Assembly: GCF_003323745.1 (NCBI RefSeq)
Contig: NZ_QOIL01000019.1
Coordinates: forward strand, 121,906-185,905
DNA length: 64,000 nt
Direction of reading: 5' to 3'
Source: Sphaerisporangium album
GTDB taxonomy: Bacteria; Actinomycetota; Actinomycetes; Streptosporangiales; Streptosporangiaceae
The position numbers were made by a program, and so were the translations under genes. This document shows, in pieces, positions 48,601-59,836 of this stretch. The notes below the pieces were generated by a model. It saw nothing but the letters and a program-made list of their open reading frames with translations. It was not told the DNA's origin and searched no databases. Positions within the stretch are counted from its first letter, which is position 1, and each line of letters begins with the position of its first letter.

Positions 48601-49999
48601 GGATCGGCGTCGTCGACGGCGGGGGGCCGCCGTTCGGGGGCAGGAGCGTGAGGGTGAAGGTCTCGTCGGCATTGGTGTGCGGCAGGTTGACCGTCGCGCC
48701 GTCGCCGGACAGGGTCACGACGGAGTCCTGGACGGTGACCGGCCCCGCGACCGCGCCGCCGTTGTTGTACGGAACGCGCTGGGCGACCACGCGGACCTGG
48801 TTGTTCTGCACGATGCCGCTCGTGGTGTCCAGGCGCTGCAGGTTGACCGCGATGTTGCCGGTCGTGGAGCCACCGCCGACCAGGATCTTCGCCTCGCCGC
48901 TCGCCTTGGTGGCGAACGCGTCGTACGACGTGCTGGGGGTGACGGACACGATCTGGCCGGTCTGCGAGCCGTAGAAGTCGTAGACCCACCACTCGCCCTT
49001 CGGCTGGTGGTTACCCGCCGAGTCGTGGACGAGCAGGTTGCCCAGGTCGTTGTGCAGGTTGTTCCCACCCGCCCAGTTGGCCCGCAGGCCGTCGGCGCCG
49101 GCCCTCTCCAGACGCGCGATGTACCAGGCGCCGTCACCGGGGTTCTGCTCGTTGGAGGCCCCGTACTCGTTGATCTGGTACGGACGCGGGTGCGGGATGC
49201 CGCGCGAGTCCAGCGTGGTGTTCGCGGTCGCGACGTTCGCCACCGGGTCGCCCGGCAGGGAGTGCCAGCTCACGATGTCGGGTACCACATTGTTGGCCTT
49301 GACGTAGTCGAGGTACTGCGTCCACCAACCCCCCGTGGAGGGCACGCACGCGCAGCTCGGGCCCACGATCAGGTGCGCCGGGAACGCCGCCCTGACGCGC
49401 TGGTAGGTGCGCCGCCACAGCTCGAAGTACTGGGACTGGGGACGGTTCCAGAAGAGCGTGATGTTGGGCTCGTTCCACAGGTCCCACTGCACCGGGGCGC
49501 CGGTGGCCCGTACGTCGTTGATCAGGCGGGTGAGGAAGGCGTCGTAGTCGGTCCAGTCGCCGTTGTCACCCGGGAAGCGCGAGATCGGATAGCCGTCCGC
49601 CCCCCACAGGTCGTGGACGAGCAGGACGAACTCGCCGCCCAGCGATCGGGTGCGCAGCAACTGCGCGCGCGTCGCGTTCCAGCGGCGGTCGTATCGGCCC
49701 GACACCCAGCCGCCCGGGCTGTCGAGCTGCGCGCCACCGGCACGCATGTACCGGAACTTCACATCGGTGAAGAAGTGGTCGGCAGGGCCCGAGGCGTTCT
49801 CGGTCATGCCGTAGATCCACCCGGAGGCGCGGTAGGTGGGGGAGCCGCCCGCGGCGGAGAAGTTGACGGTGATGGATTGATCCGCGGCCTGGGCCGGTGC
49901 GGCGGCCATCATGACGGAGGCCGCGACCAGCGCGCCGGCGGCAAGGAGAGCGGCGAGCCCGCGGCGGCGTCTGGGCCGCCTGTTGGGTGTGGTTTCCAC
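48230..49999 (-). CDS. Secreted clan GH-A (GH39-like) glycoside hydrolase with CBM13
   Basis: This 589-residue exported protein has a signal peptide ending AAPAQAA near residue 38. The TIM-barrel contains WDLWNEPNITLFW, with the acid/base Glu, and YQINEYGASNEQNPG, with the probable nucleophile Glu. This is as in GH39 xylosidases and related clan GH-A families. A beta-domain (about 340-460), a Pro/Gly linker and CBM13 (about 465-589) follow. The GTG start has AAGGAG upstream. Two perfect CGAATCGATTCG operators lie at 50187 and 50330. Xylosidase is a guess; other arabinoxylan activities fit as well. Confidence 0.83.
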   Translation of the reverse strand: METTPNRRPRRRRGLAALLAAGALVAASVMMAAAPAQAADQSITVNFSAAGGSPTYRASGWIYGMTENASGPADHFFTDVKFRYMRAGGAQLDSPGGWVSGRYDRRWNATRAQLLRTRSLGGEFVLLVHDLWGADGYPISRFPGDNGDWTDYDAFLTRLINDVRATGAPVQWDLWNEPNITLFWNRPQSQYFELWRRTYQRVRAAFPAHLIVGPSCACVPSTGGWWTQYLDYVKANNVVPDIVSWHSLPGDPVANVATANTTLDSRGIPHPRPYQINEYGASNEQNPGDGAWYIARLERAGADGLRANWAGGNNLHNDLGNLLVHDSAGNHQPKGEWWVYDFYGSQTGQIVSVTPSTSYDAFATKASGEAKILVGGGSTTGNIAVNLQRLDTTSGIVQNNQVRVVAQRVPYNNGGAVAGPVTVQDSVVTLSGDGATVNLPHTNADETFTLTLLPPNGGPPPSTTPIRGVASGRCLDVNGASQANGAQVLIWDCNGQANQQWTSTASSELRVYGGKCLDVNGGGTADGTPVIIWDCNGQNNQKWRLNADGTITAIGANKCLDVSALGTANGTKVQIWSCTGQNNQKWTRV

Positions 50000-50186
50000 T
50001 CATGACTCCTTGAGCAGTGGGGGGTGGAACATCTGGGCCGGGGAAACGGCGCGGTTCAGGAGCCCGGACCTCCTTGGGCGCGCGAGCGGGGGCAGCCGAG
50101 CCGGTCGTCGCGTTCGTCGGTCTCGACGTGCACGTCACCAGGGGCTCGAAGGTTTCAAGGACGGTCCTGGGTCTACGGGACCGGGT

Positions 50187-50198
50187 CGAATCGATTCG
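50187..50198. promoter_or_regulatory. LacI-type operator CGAATCGATTCG (GH39-like gene, site 1)
   Basis: A perfect 12-bp palindrome, 188 bases before the GH39-like start codon. Confidence 0.75.
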
Positions 50199-50329
50199 CA
50201 CGCAGCTTAAAACCGGCTCAGAAGGATGTCAATGACGCGTATCTCGGGCATGAATGGCACGTTACAGAGCCTGGTGGGAGCCATTCGCATGCTCCTCCGA
50301 CGCCGGTCCGCTCGCCACACTATTCCGCG

Positions 50330-50341
50330 CGAATCGATTCG
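50330..50341. promoter_or_regulatory. LacI-type operator CGAATCGATTCG (site 2)
   Basis: A second perfect palindrome, 143 bases from site 1. This is close to 14 helical turns and compatible with repression by DNA looping. It lies between the GH39-like gene and the 3' end of the GH54 gene. Confidence 0.75.
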
Positions 50342-50397
50342 GATTCGGCCCTCGCCGGCAATCCGGGAATCCGGTCGTGGCCGGGACGGTCGGACGT

Positions 50398-50448
50398 GCC
50401 GGAGCGCCGGCCGCCGTCCGAGGGGGAGCGGGCGGCGGGCGCTCCGGC
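50398..50448. terminator. Terminator downstream of the GH54 gene
   Basis: An 18-bp stem (left arm 50398-50415, right arm 50431-50448) has one mismatch and a 15-base loop, 46 bases past the stop codon. Confidence 0.7.
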
Positions 50449-50494
50449 TCTGTCTGGCCGCCGCCCGTGTCCGGAGGATCGGGGGCGGCGGGGC

Positions 50495-52000
50495 TCAGCG
50501 GTAGCCGGCGGAGGTGATTTCCGCCTGCACGGCGTTCTCGGTGGCGTCGGAGGGATAGCCGGCGACCATGGCCCCCTCGTAGAAGGTCCCCGCGCTGAGG
50601 TTGGCGCCTCCATCGGGCTTACAGCAGTCGCCGCCGCTTCCCAGGATGATCGCCCCTTGCTTCTTCATGGGGTTGTAGCCGGGGGGCAGCGCGCCATCGT
50701 AAAGGGTGTAGAGGCTGCCGGACTGCGCGTCGCTGCCCTTGATGGCGAATCGGGTCGTGCCGTTGTTCTTGAGGGTGGCGGTGACGAACTTGCCGGGGAA
50801 AGCCCTCTGGTTCTGGTTCCAGGACTGGCTCCCTCCGGAGAACAGGCCCCATTCCAGGTCGGCCTGGACCCACGGCCCGGTTCCGGAACATCCGCCGAAC
50901 CAGCACTGCTTGCTGAAGTTGATGGCGTCCATGGCCCCGGCCGCGTCGGCCTTCCTGGTGGTCTCGCTGTTGCCGTAGTCGAAGCAGCAGCCGCTGTTCA
51001 CGTGCGTGCCGCTGGTCACCATGTACATGCCCTCGGGTGCGGCGCCGGTGGGGACGCCGGTCAGGTGGCCGTCCCGCCAGTAGCTGTTGCCGGGGTTGAT
51101 GTACAGGGAGTAAGCCTTGTTGCCCCCGACGGTGAGCGACTCGGTCGTCGCGGTCGCGGGCCTGCTCTGGGGGGAGCCGGGGACCACGCTGGATCCCTGG
51201 TACCACAGGTCGTTGCCGCGCCCGGACTGGTCGTAGACGACGGTGATGACGCAGGTCGTGCCGGCGCAGAAGGAGTCCTGGGTCCCGGCGTTGGCGCTGC
51301 CGCCCGCGCTGAGCAGGCCGATGTCGCGGGTCGTGTTGTCCGAGGAGCGCCTCACCTGGTACAGGTTGCCGTTGTAGCCGGCGTAGAGCGCGCGGGTGGT
51401 GCTGTGCGCTGCCACGCAGGGGGTGCCGCCCGAGGCGTAGATGTCACACGGACGCGAACCGCTCGGCGGCGGGGTGCTGCCGCCTCCGGTTGTCCACTTC
51501 TGGTTGTTCTGCCCGTTGCAGGTCCACAGGATGACCGGGGTGCCGTTGGCGGTGGCCGCCCCGTTCACGTCCAGGCAGAGGCCCGACGGCACACTGGCGA
51601 TGGACCCGTCGGAGTTCCGCCGCCACTTCTGGTTGTTCTGCCCGCCGCAGTTGTTGATGACCACCCGCGTGTTGTTCGTGGTCCCGTTGGCGTCCACGCA
51701 GCGGGTGCCGGCGAACGTTCGCAGCTCGCCCGCCGAGGTGAACTCGAAGGTCTGGTTTGCCTGGCCGTGGCAGTCCCAGATCTGCAACGGCGCCCCGGGC
51801 GCGCTGGAGTTGTTCGAGACGTCCAGGCAGCGTCCGGAGGCGACGCTGATCAGGGTCGAGGCGGCGGCCGAGGCCGGTGCGGTCCAGGTGAGGGCCGTGG
51901 CGAGCAGAGTGGCCAGTGCCGTCATCAGGCCCAGCACGACGGCCGCCCGTGGGCGCCGTCTCCTCTCGTCGCCGGGCGGGGGGACAGCTGAACGATGCAT
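50495..52000 (-). CDS. Secreted CBM13-GH54 alpha-L-arabinofuranosidase
   Basis: This 501-residue exported enzyme has a signal region (VVLGLMTALATLLATALTW), a CBM13 at about residues 48-170, a short linker, and a GH54 catalytic domain at about 180-501. The GH54 domain shows ADLEWGLFSGG (nucleophile Glu of AbfB-type enzymes), paired Cys (SGCCFDYGN, GGDCCKPDGG) and AGTFYEGAMVAGYPSDATEN at the C-terminus. It removes arabinose side chains from arabinoxylan or arabinan. Fungal AbfB carries a C-terminal CBM42 instead, so the N-terminal CBM13 is a distinct arrangement. AGGAG precedes ATG 52000. Confidence 0.92.
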   Translation of the reverse strand: MHRSAVPPPGDERRRRPRAAVVLGLMTALATLLATALTWTAPASAAASTLISVASGRCLDVSNNSSAPGAPLQIWDCHGQANQTFEFTSAGELRTFAGTRCVDANGTTNNTRVVINNCGGQNNQKWRRNSDGSIASVPSGLCLDVNGAATANGTPVILWTCNGQNNQKWTTGGGSTPPPSGSRPCDIYASGGTPCVAAHSTTRALYAGYNGNLYQVRRSSDNTTRDIGLLSAGGSANAGTQDSFCAGTTCVITVVYDQSGRGNDLWYQGSSVVPGSPQSRPATATTESLTVGGNKAYSLYINPGNSYWRDGHLTGVPTGAAPEGMYMVTSGTHVNSGCCFDYGNSETTRKADAAGAMDAINFSKQCWFGGCSGTGPWVQADLEWGLFSGGSQSWNQNQRAFPGKFVTATLKNNGTTRFAIKGSDAQSGSLYTLYDGALPPGYNPMKKQGAIILGSGGDCCKPDGGANLSAGTFYEGAMVAGYPSDATENAVQAEITSAGYR

Positions 52001-52062
52001 GTTCTACTCCTGGGGGCGAAGGGCGTGCCCGAACGGCCACGCCCCTTGGGTTCGCTGGAACG

Positions 52063-52094
52063 TTCGCCGGGGAGATCGGTCCCTCCCCGGCGAA
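52063..52094. terminator. Terminator downstream of the CE3 gene
   Basis: TTCGCCGGGGA pairs with TCCCCGGCGAA (11 bp, 10-base loop), just after the CE3 stop and before the GH54 gene. The two are therefore separate transcripts. Confidence 0.75.
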
Positions 52095-52105
52095 GGGTGG
52101 TGGTG

Positions 52106-55422
<3,317 letters not shown>

Positions 55423-55438
55423 ATCGGGAGAGGGAACA

Positions 55439-55476
55439 CGCTCGCGCCGGGGGCGGCACCGCCCCCGGCGCGAGCG
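55439..55476. terminator. Terminator after the GH10 gene
   Basis: CGCTCGCGCCGGGGGCGG pairs perfectly with its complement (18 bp, 2-base nominal loop), 17 bases after the stop. Confidence 0.85.
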
Positions 55477-55545
55477 CCTCGCCGCATCTCGGTGCGGCGC
55501 CATCCGCCCTGGCCGACCCGAACGCCTCCGAACTCCACCGTCAAA

Positions 55546-55559
55546 TGTTAACGCTCACA
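55546..55559. promoter_or_regulatory. LacI-type operator TGTTAACGCTCACA
   Basis: Two differences from TGTTAGCGCTAACA. It lies 33 bases before the ThuA/GSDH start codon. Confidence 0.6.
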
Positions 55560-55591
55560 TACAAGGCCCACACTCCCCTCGGAGATCCTCC

Positions 55592-58500
55592 ATGCGAAGA
55601 TCGCGCCTGTTCCATCTCCTGACCGCCGCCTTGCTCCTGCTGTCGTTCACCGCGGTACCGGCGGCGCACGCGGCCGCTCCTCAGTTCAAGGTGCTGCTGT
55701 TCACCAAGACGGCCGGCTTCCGGCACGACTCCATCCCCGCCGGCGTCACGATGTTCCAGCAGATGGCGACCGACAACAACTTCCAGGTCGACCACACCGA
55801 AGACGCGAGCGTCTTCAACACGGCCAACCTGAACACCTACGACGCCGTGATCATGTTCCAGACGTCCGGCATGGTCTGGGACACCGACGCCCAACGCCAG
55901 GCCATCCAGGCGTACGTGCGCGCCGGCCACGGTGTCGTGGCCATCCACAACGCCACCGACATGAACATCGAGGCGCAGTTCCCGTGGTGGGACCAGGTCG
56001 TGATGGGCGGAGCCCACATGACCCAGCACTCCGCGATCCTGCAGGGCACCGCCAAGGTCGCCGACAAGGTCCACCCCTCGACCCAGGGCCTGCCAGACCG
56101 GTGGACCCGCCCCGAGGAGTGGTACAACTTCGACAAGAACATGCGCGGCAGCGTGCACGTGCTGGCGACCGCGGACGAGACCACCTACGACGCCGGGCCG
56201 AACAAGATGGGCGCCGACCACCCCATCTCCTGGTGCCAGATCGCCGAAGGCGGCCGCGTGTGGGCCACCGCGATGGGCCACCAGGCCTCCTCCTACTCCG
56301 AGCCCCTGTTCAAGCAGCACCTGCTGGGCGGGGTGAAGTGGGCGGCGGGCGCCGCACCCGGTGACTGCGGCGGCACGGTCGCGGCCCGGTACCAGAAGGT
56401 GACCCTGGACGCCGCGCCGGACCAGCCGATGGAGCTGGACGTCGCCGCCGACGGCACCGTGTTCTACATCTCGCGTTCCGGCAAGGTGAACATGATCCCC
56501 GCCGGTGGGGGCGCGCGCGTCATCGGCACCCTGTCGGTTTACGACGGCGGCGAGGACGGCGGGGTCGGCCTGGCGCTCGATCCGAACTTCGCCACCAATC
56601 GCTGGATCTACGTCAACTACTCGCCGCTCACCGGTGGCGAGGTGAACCGGGTCTCCCGGTTCACGTTCAACGGCACCACCCTCGACATGGCCGGCGAGAA
56701 GAAGCTCCTTGAGGTCCCCGCCTACCGCAACGTCGACGAGCCCGGCCACACCGGCGGCTACCTCGCGTTCGGCCCGGGCGGAAACCTCTACGTCGGGCCC
56801 GGTGACGACACCAACCCCAACGCCTCCAGCGGCTACGCGCCGATCGACGAACGGCCCGGCCGGGAGCACTACGATGCTCAGCGCTCTTCGGCCAACACCA
56901 ACGACCTGCGCGGCAAGATCCTGCGCATCCACCCCGAAGCCGACGGCACCTACACGATCCCGGCGGGCAACCTGTTCGCGCCCGGTACCGCCAAGACGCG
57001 TCCCGAGATCTACGCGATGGGCTTCCGCAACCCGTTCCGCTTCTCGGTCGACAGGGACACCGGCTGGATCTCCATGGCCGACTACGGTCCCGACGCGGGC
57101 AGCGCGAACGCGAACCGCGGTCCCGAGGGCACTGTCGAATGGAACCTGATCAAGCAGCCGGGCTACTACGGCTGGCCCTACTGCACCGGCAACAACGTCC
57201 CGTTCAACGACTTCAACTTCGCCACCAACACCTCCGGCGCGAAGTTCAACTGCTCGGCGCCGGTCAACGACTCGCCGAACAACACCGGGCTGACCAACCT
57301 TCCGGCGGCCAAGCCCGCGACCGTGTGGTACAACTACCACGTCTCGGCCGAGTTCCCCGAGATCGACTGCTGCAACGGCGCGGCCCCGATGGGCGGCCCG
57401 TTCTACCACTACGACCCGGCCAGCACCTCCAGCCGCAAGTTCCCCGCGTACTTCGACAAGACGCCGTTCTTCTATGAGTGGCAGCGCAACTTCGTCAAGG
57501 AGTTCCGCCTGGACTCCTCGGGCAACCTCCTGAAGATCAACCCGTTCGTCGCGCAGCTCTCCTTGCACGCGCCGATCGACATGAAGTTCGGCCCCGACGG
57601 CGCCATGTACCTCGCCGAGTGGGGCAACGGCTACGGTCACGCCAACACCGACGACGGCATCTACCGTGTCGACTACGTCGCCGGAAACCGGGCGCCCGTC
57701 GCCAAGGCGAGCGGCACCCCGACCTCGGGCCAGGCGCCGCTGACCGTCGCGTTCTCCTCGGCGGGCTCCTCCGACCCCGACGGCGACGCGATCACCTACG
57801 CCTGGAACTTCGGCGACGGCGGGACCTCCACCAGCGCGAACCCGTCCCACACCTACACGGCCAACGGCACCTACACCGCCACTCTGACGGTGACCGACGC
57901 CTCCAGGAACACGGGTACCGCGACCGTGCCCATCACGGTCGGCAACACGGCGCCCACGGTGACCTTCGGGGCTCCGCCGAACGGCGGGTTCATCGACTTC
58001 GGGGACAGCGTCTCCTACACGGTGAACGTCACCGATCCCGAGGACGGCACCGTCGACTGCTCCAAGGTGACGGTGATCACCGCGCTCGGTCATGACCAGC
58101 ACGCCCACGACACCGGGCAGTACACGGGCTGCTCGGGAACGGTGGTCACCGATCTCTCGGGCCATGATGAGGCGTCCAACGTCTACTACGCCCTGATCGC
58201 CGAGTACACCGACAGGAGCGGCCTGAAGAGCAGCACCGGGATCACGCTGCAGCCCAAGCACAAGCAGGCCGAGTTCTTCACCGGCTCGTCGGGGATCCGG
58301 GTCATCGATCAGGCCGGAGCCGAGGGCGGCAGGCGCATCGGCGACGTCTCCAACAATGACTGGATCTCCTTCACGCCGATGAGCCTGTCGGGGATCGACT
58401 CGGTGTCCTTCCGCGTGTCGTCGCCGTCCAACAGCGGCGGCTCCATCGAGTTGCGCGCCGACTCGCCGACCGGCACGCTCATCGCGTCCGGCTCGGTGCC

Positions 58501-59104
58501 GAGCACCGGCGGGTGGGACACCTACGTGTCCCTGCCGGCCGTCCCGGTGACCAACCTCGGTGGCACGCACAACGTCTACGCGGTGTTCAAGGCGCCGACG
58601 GCGAACTCGTTCGACGTGGACTCGTTCACCTTTGTCGGCAGGGGAGTCGCGGCCGGAGGCGGCACCGGTGGCCCGCAGGCAGGACGCACGTACACGCTGA
58701 CCGCCGTGCACAGCAGCAAGGTCGCCGACGTGAGGGGCCGGTCGACCGCCGACGGCGCCGCCGTCACCCAGTACGCCGCGAACGGGGGCACCAACCAGCA
58801 GTGGAAGGCGGCCGACGCCGGGAACGGGGCGTTCACCCTGACCGCCGTGCACAGCAACAAGTGCCTGCAGGTCCAGGGATCGTCCACCGCCGACGGCGCC
58901 CTCGTCCAGCAGCAGGCGTGCTCGGGCGGCAACAACCAGAAGTGGAAGATCGAAGCCTCCGGCTCGGGCTACCGCGTCGTCTCGGTCAACAGCAACAAGT
59001 GCCTGGACGTCCCCGGCGCCTCCACCGCCGATGACGTCCAGCTCACCCAGTGGACCTGTAACGGCGGCACGAACCAGCAGTGGAGGTTCACCCAGCTCAA
59101 CTGA
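55592..59104 (+). CDS. Secreted ThuA-GSDH-PKD-CBM6-ricin multidomain protein
   Basis: This 1170-residue exported protein has a signal peptide (LLTAALLLLSFTAVPAAHA). A ThuA domain lies at residues 30-250 (FKVLLFTKTAGFRHDSIPAG) and a glucose/sorbosone-dehydrogenase-like propeller at about 265-690 (DGGEDGGVGLALDPNFATN, GFRNPFRFSVDRDTG, IDMKFGPDGAMYLAEWGNG). PKD (about 700-790), CBM6 (about 880-1020) and a ricin-type trefoil (about 1030-1170) follow. It may oxidise carbohydrate outside the cell, probably with a bound cofactor such as PQQ. The ricin module differs from the other CBM13 copies. It is the intact counterpart of 38521-40149. Confidence 0.88.
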   Translation: MRRSRLFHLLTAALLLLSFTAVPAAHAAAPQFKVLLFTKTAGFRHDSIPAGVTMFQQMATDNNFQVDHTEDASVFNTANLNTYDAVIMFQTSGMVWDTDAQRQAIQAYVRAGHGVVAIHNATDMNIEAQFPWWDQVVMGGAHMTQHSAILQGTAKVADKVHPSTQGLPDRWTRPEEWYNFDKNMRGSVHVLATADETTYDAGPNKMGADHPISWCQIAEGGRVWATAMGHQASSYSEPLFKQHLLGGVKWAAGAAPGDCGGTVAARYQKVTLDAAPDQPMELDVAADGTVFYISRSGKVNMIPAGGGARVIGTLSVYDGGEDGGVGLALDPNFATNRWIYVNYSPLTGGEVNRVSRFTFNGTTLDMAGEKKLLEVPAYRNVDEPGHTGGYLAFGPGGNLYVGPGDDTNPNASSGYAPIDERPGREHYDAQRSSANTNDLRGKILRIHPEADGTYTIPAGNLFAPGTAKTRPEIYAMGFRNPFRFSVDRDTGWISMADYGPDAGSANANRGPEGTVEWNLIKQPGYYGWPYCTGNNVPFNDFNFATNTSGAKFNCSAPVNDSPNNTGLTNLPAAKPATVWYNYHVSAEFPEIDCCNGAAPMGGPFYHYDPASTSSRKFPAYFDKTPFFYEWQRNFVKEFRLDSSGNLLKINPFVAQLSLHAPIDMKFGPDGAMYLAEWGNGYGHANTDDGIYRVDYVAGNRAPVAKASGTPTSGQAPLTVAFSSAGSSDPDGDAITYAWNFGDGGTSTSANPSHTYTANGTYTATLTVTDASRNTGTATVPITVGNTAPTVTFGAPPNGGFIDFGDSVSYTVNVTDPEDGTVDCSKVTVITALGHDQHAHDTGQYTGCSGTVVTDLSGHDEASNVYYALIAEYTDRSGLKSSTGITLQPKHKQAEFFTGSSGIRVIDQAGAEGGRRIGDVSNNDWISFTPMSLSGIDSVSFRVSSPSNSGGSIELRADSPTGTLIASGSVPSTGGWDTYVSLPAVPVTNLGGTHNVYAVFKAPTANSFDVDSFTFVGRGVAAGGGTGGPQAGRTYTLTAVHSSKVADVRGRSTADGAAVTQYAANGGTNQQWKAADAGNGAFTLTAVHSNKCLQVQGSSTADGALVQQQACSGGNNQKWKIEASGSGYRVVSVNSNKCLDVPGASTADDVQLTQWTCNGGTNQQWRFTQLN

Positions 59105-59151
59105 CACCATCCGGCCTGGCGCCCGCGGACCCGGTTCCGGAACGGCCCCGA

Positions 59152-59179
59152 GGGGTGCGCCGCCACGGCGGCGCACCCC
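59152..59179. terminator. Terminator after the ThuA-GSDH gene
   Basis: GGGGTGCGCCGCC and GGCGGCGCACCCC form a near-continuous 13-bp palindrome, 48 bases after the stop. Confidence 0.8.
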
Positions 59180-59207
59180 CGTCCGCCCGCGCCGGCGAAC
59201 CGAGGGC

Positions 59208-59797
59208 AGGGGCGACGCACCCGCCATGGTGTGCTGCCCGTGCCCGCGCCGGCCACGCTTGCCCTGCTCAAAGGGGCGCGGGTGCGCGGCGGGGGAGGCG
59301 GTCACGCCGACCGGGGCGGCCCTGCTGCACGCCGCCGGCACGGAATACGGCCCGCCGCCGGAGATGGAACTGCGCGCCACAGGGTACGGCGCCGGTTTCG
59401 CCCTGGACGACGGGCCCTGCCCGGCCTGGGCTTCGTCCTGGACCACCTGGCCAAGGCGCCGATCGCCTCCGGGGAGCTGGAACCGTGGGCCGGGCTGGTC
59501 CGGGAGCTCGCCGCCGAGCCGAACGTGACGGCCAAGCTCTCCGGCCTGATCACCGAGGCGGCCCCGGACCGCTGGGACGCCGAGACCCTGCGGCCGTACG
59601 TCGGCGTCGCGCTCGACGCGTTCGGTCCCGAACGCCTCATGTACGGCTCCGACTGGCCGGTCTGCCTGCTGGCGGGCTCGCTGCCCGCCTGGACCGCGAC
59701 CGCGCTCGAACTGCTCAACGACGCCGGGCTGTCGGCCGCCGAGCGCGACGCGGTCTTCCAGGGAACCGCGACCCGGGTCTACGGCCTGAGCGGGTGA
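59208..59797 (+). pseudogene. Chimeric relic: larC fragment joined to a fuconolactonase-like amidohydrolase fragment
   Basis: The first part has LarC (nickel-pincer cofactor protein) signatures in two frames: HGVLPVPAPATLALLKGARV, then GEAVTPTGAALLHAAGTEYG and ELRATGYGAG. From about 59425 the sequence is the C-terminal half of an amidohydrolase-2 protein: GFVLDHLAKAPIASGELEPW, NVTAKLSGLITEA and ERLMYGSDWPVCLLA, ending at 59797. It is most like L-fuconolactonases. An alpha-L-fucosidase gene lies next to it, which supports the fucose link. Neither part is complete. Confidence 0.7.
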
Positions 59798-59818
59798 GCG
59801 CGCCGCGGCCTCACCCGC
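59790..59818. terminator. Hairpin between the amidohydrolase relic and the GH29 gene
   Basis: GCGGGTGAG pairs with CTCACCCGC (9 bp, 11-base loop), between convergent frames. Confidence 0.5.
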
Positions 59819-59836
59819 ACCCGGCCATGGCGGCGG

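Noticed and set aside
55541..59446. Very long minus-strand frame opposite the ThuA-GSDH gene
   Set aside because: The composition is Gly/Val/Arg/His-rich without domains. The plus strand encodes a continuous, recognisable protein with a signal peptide.
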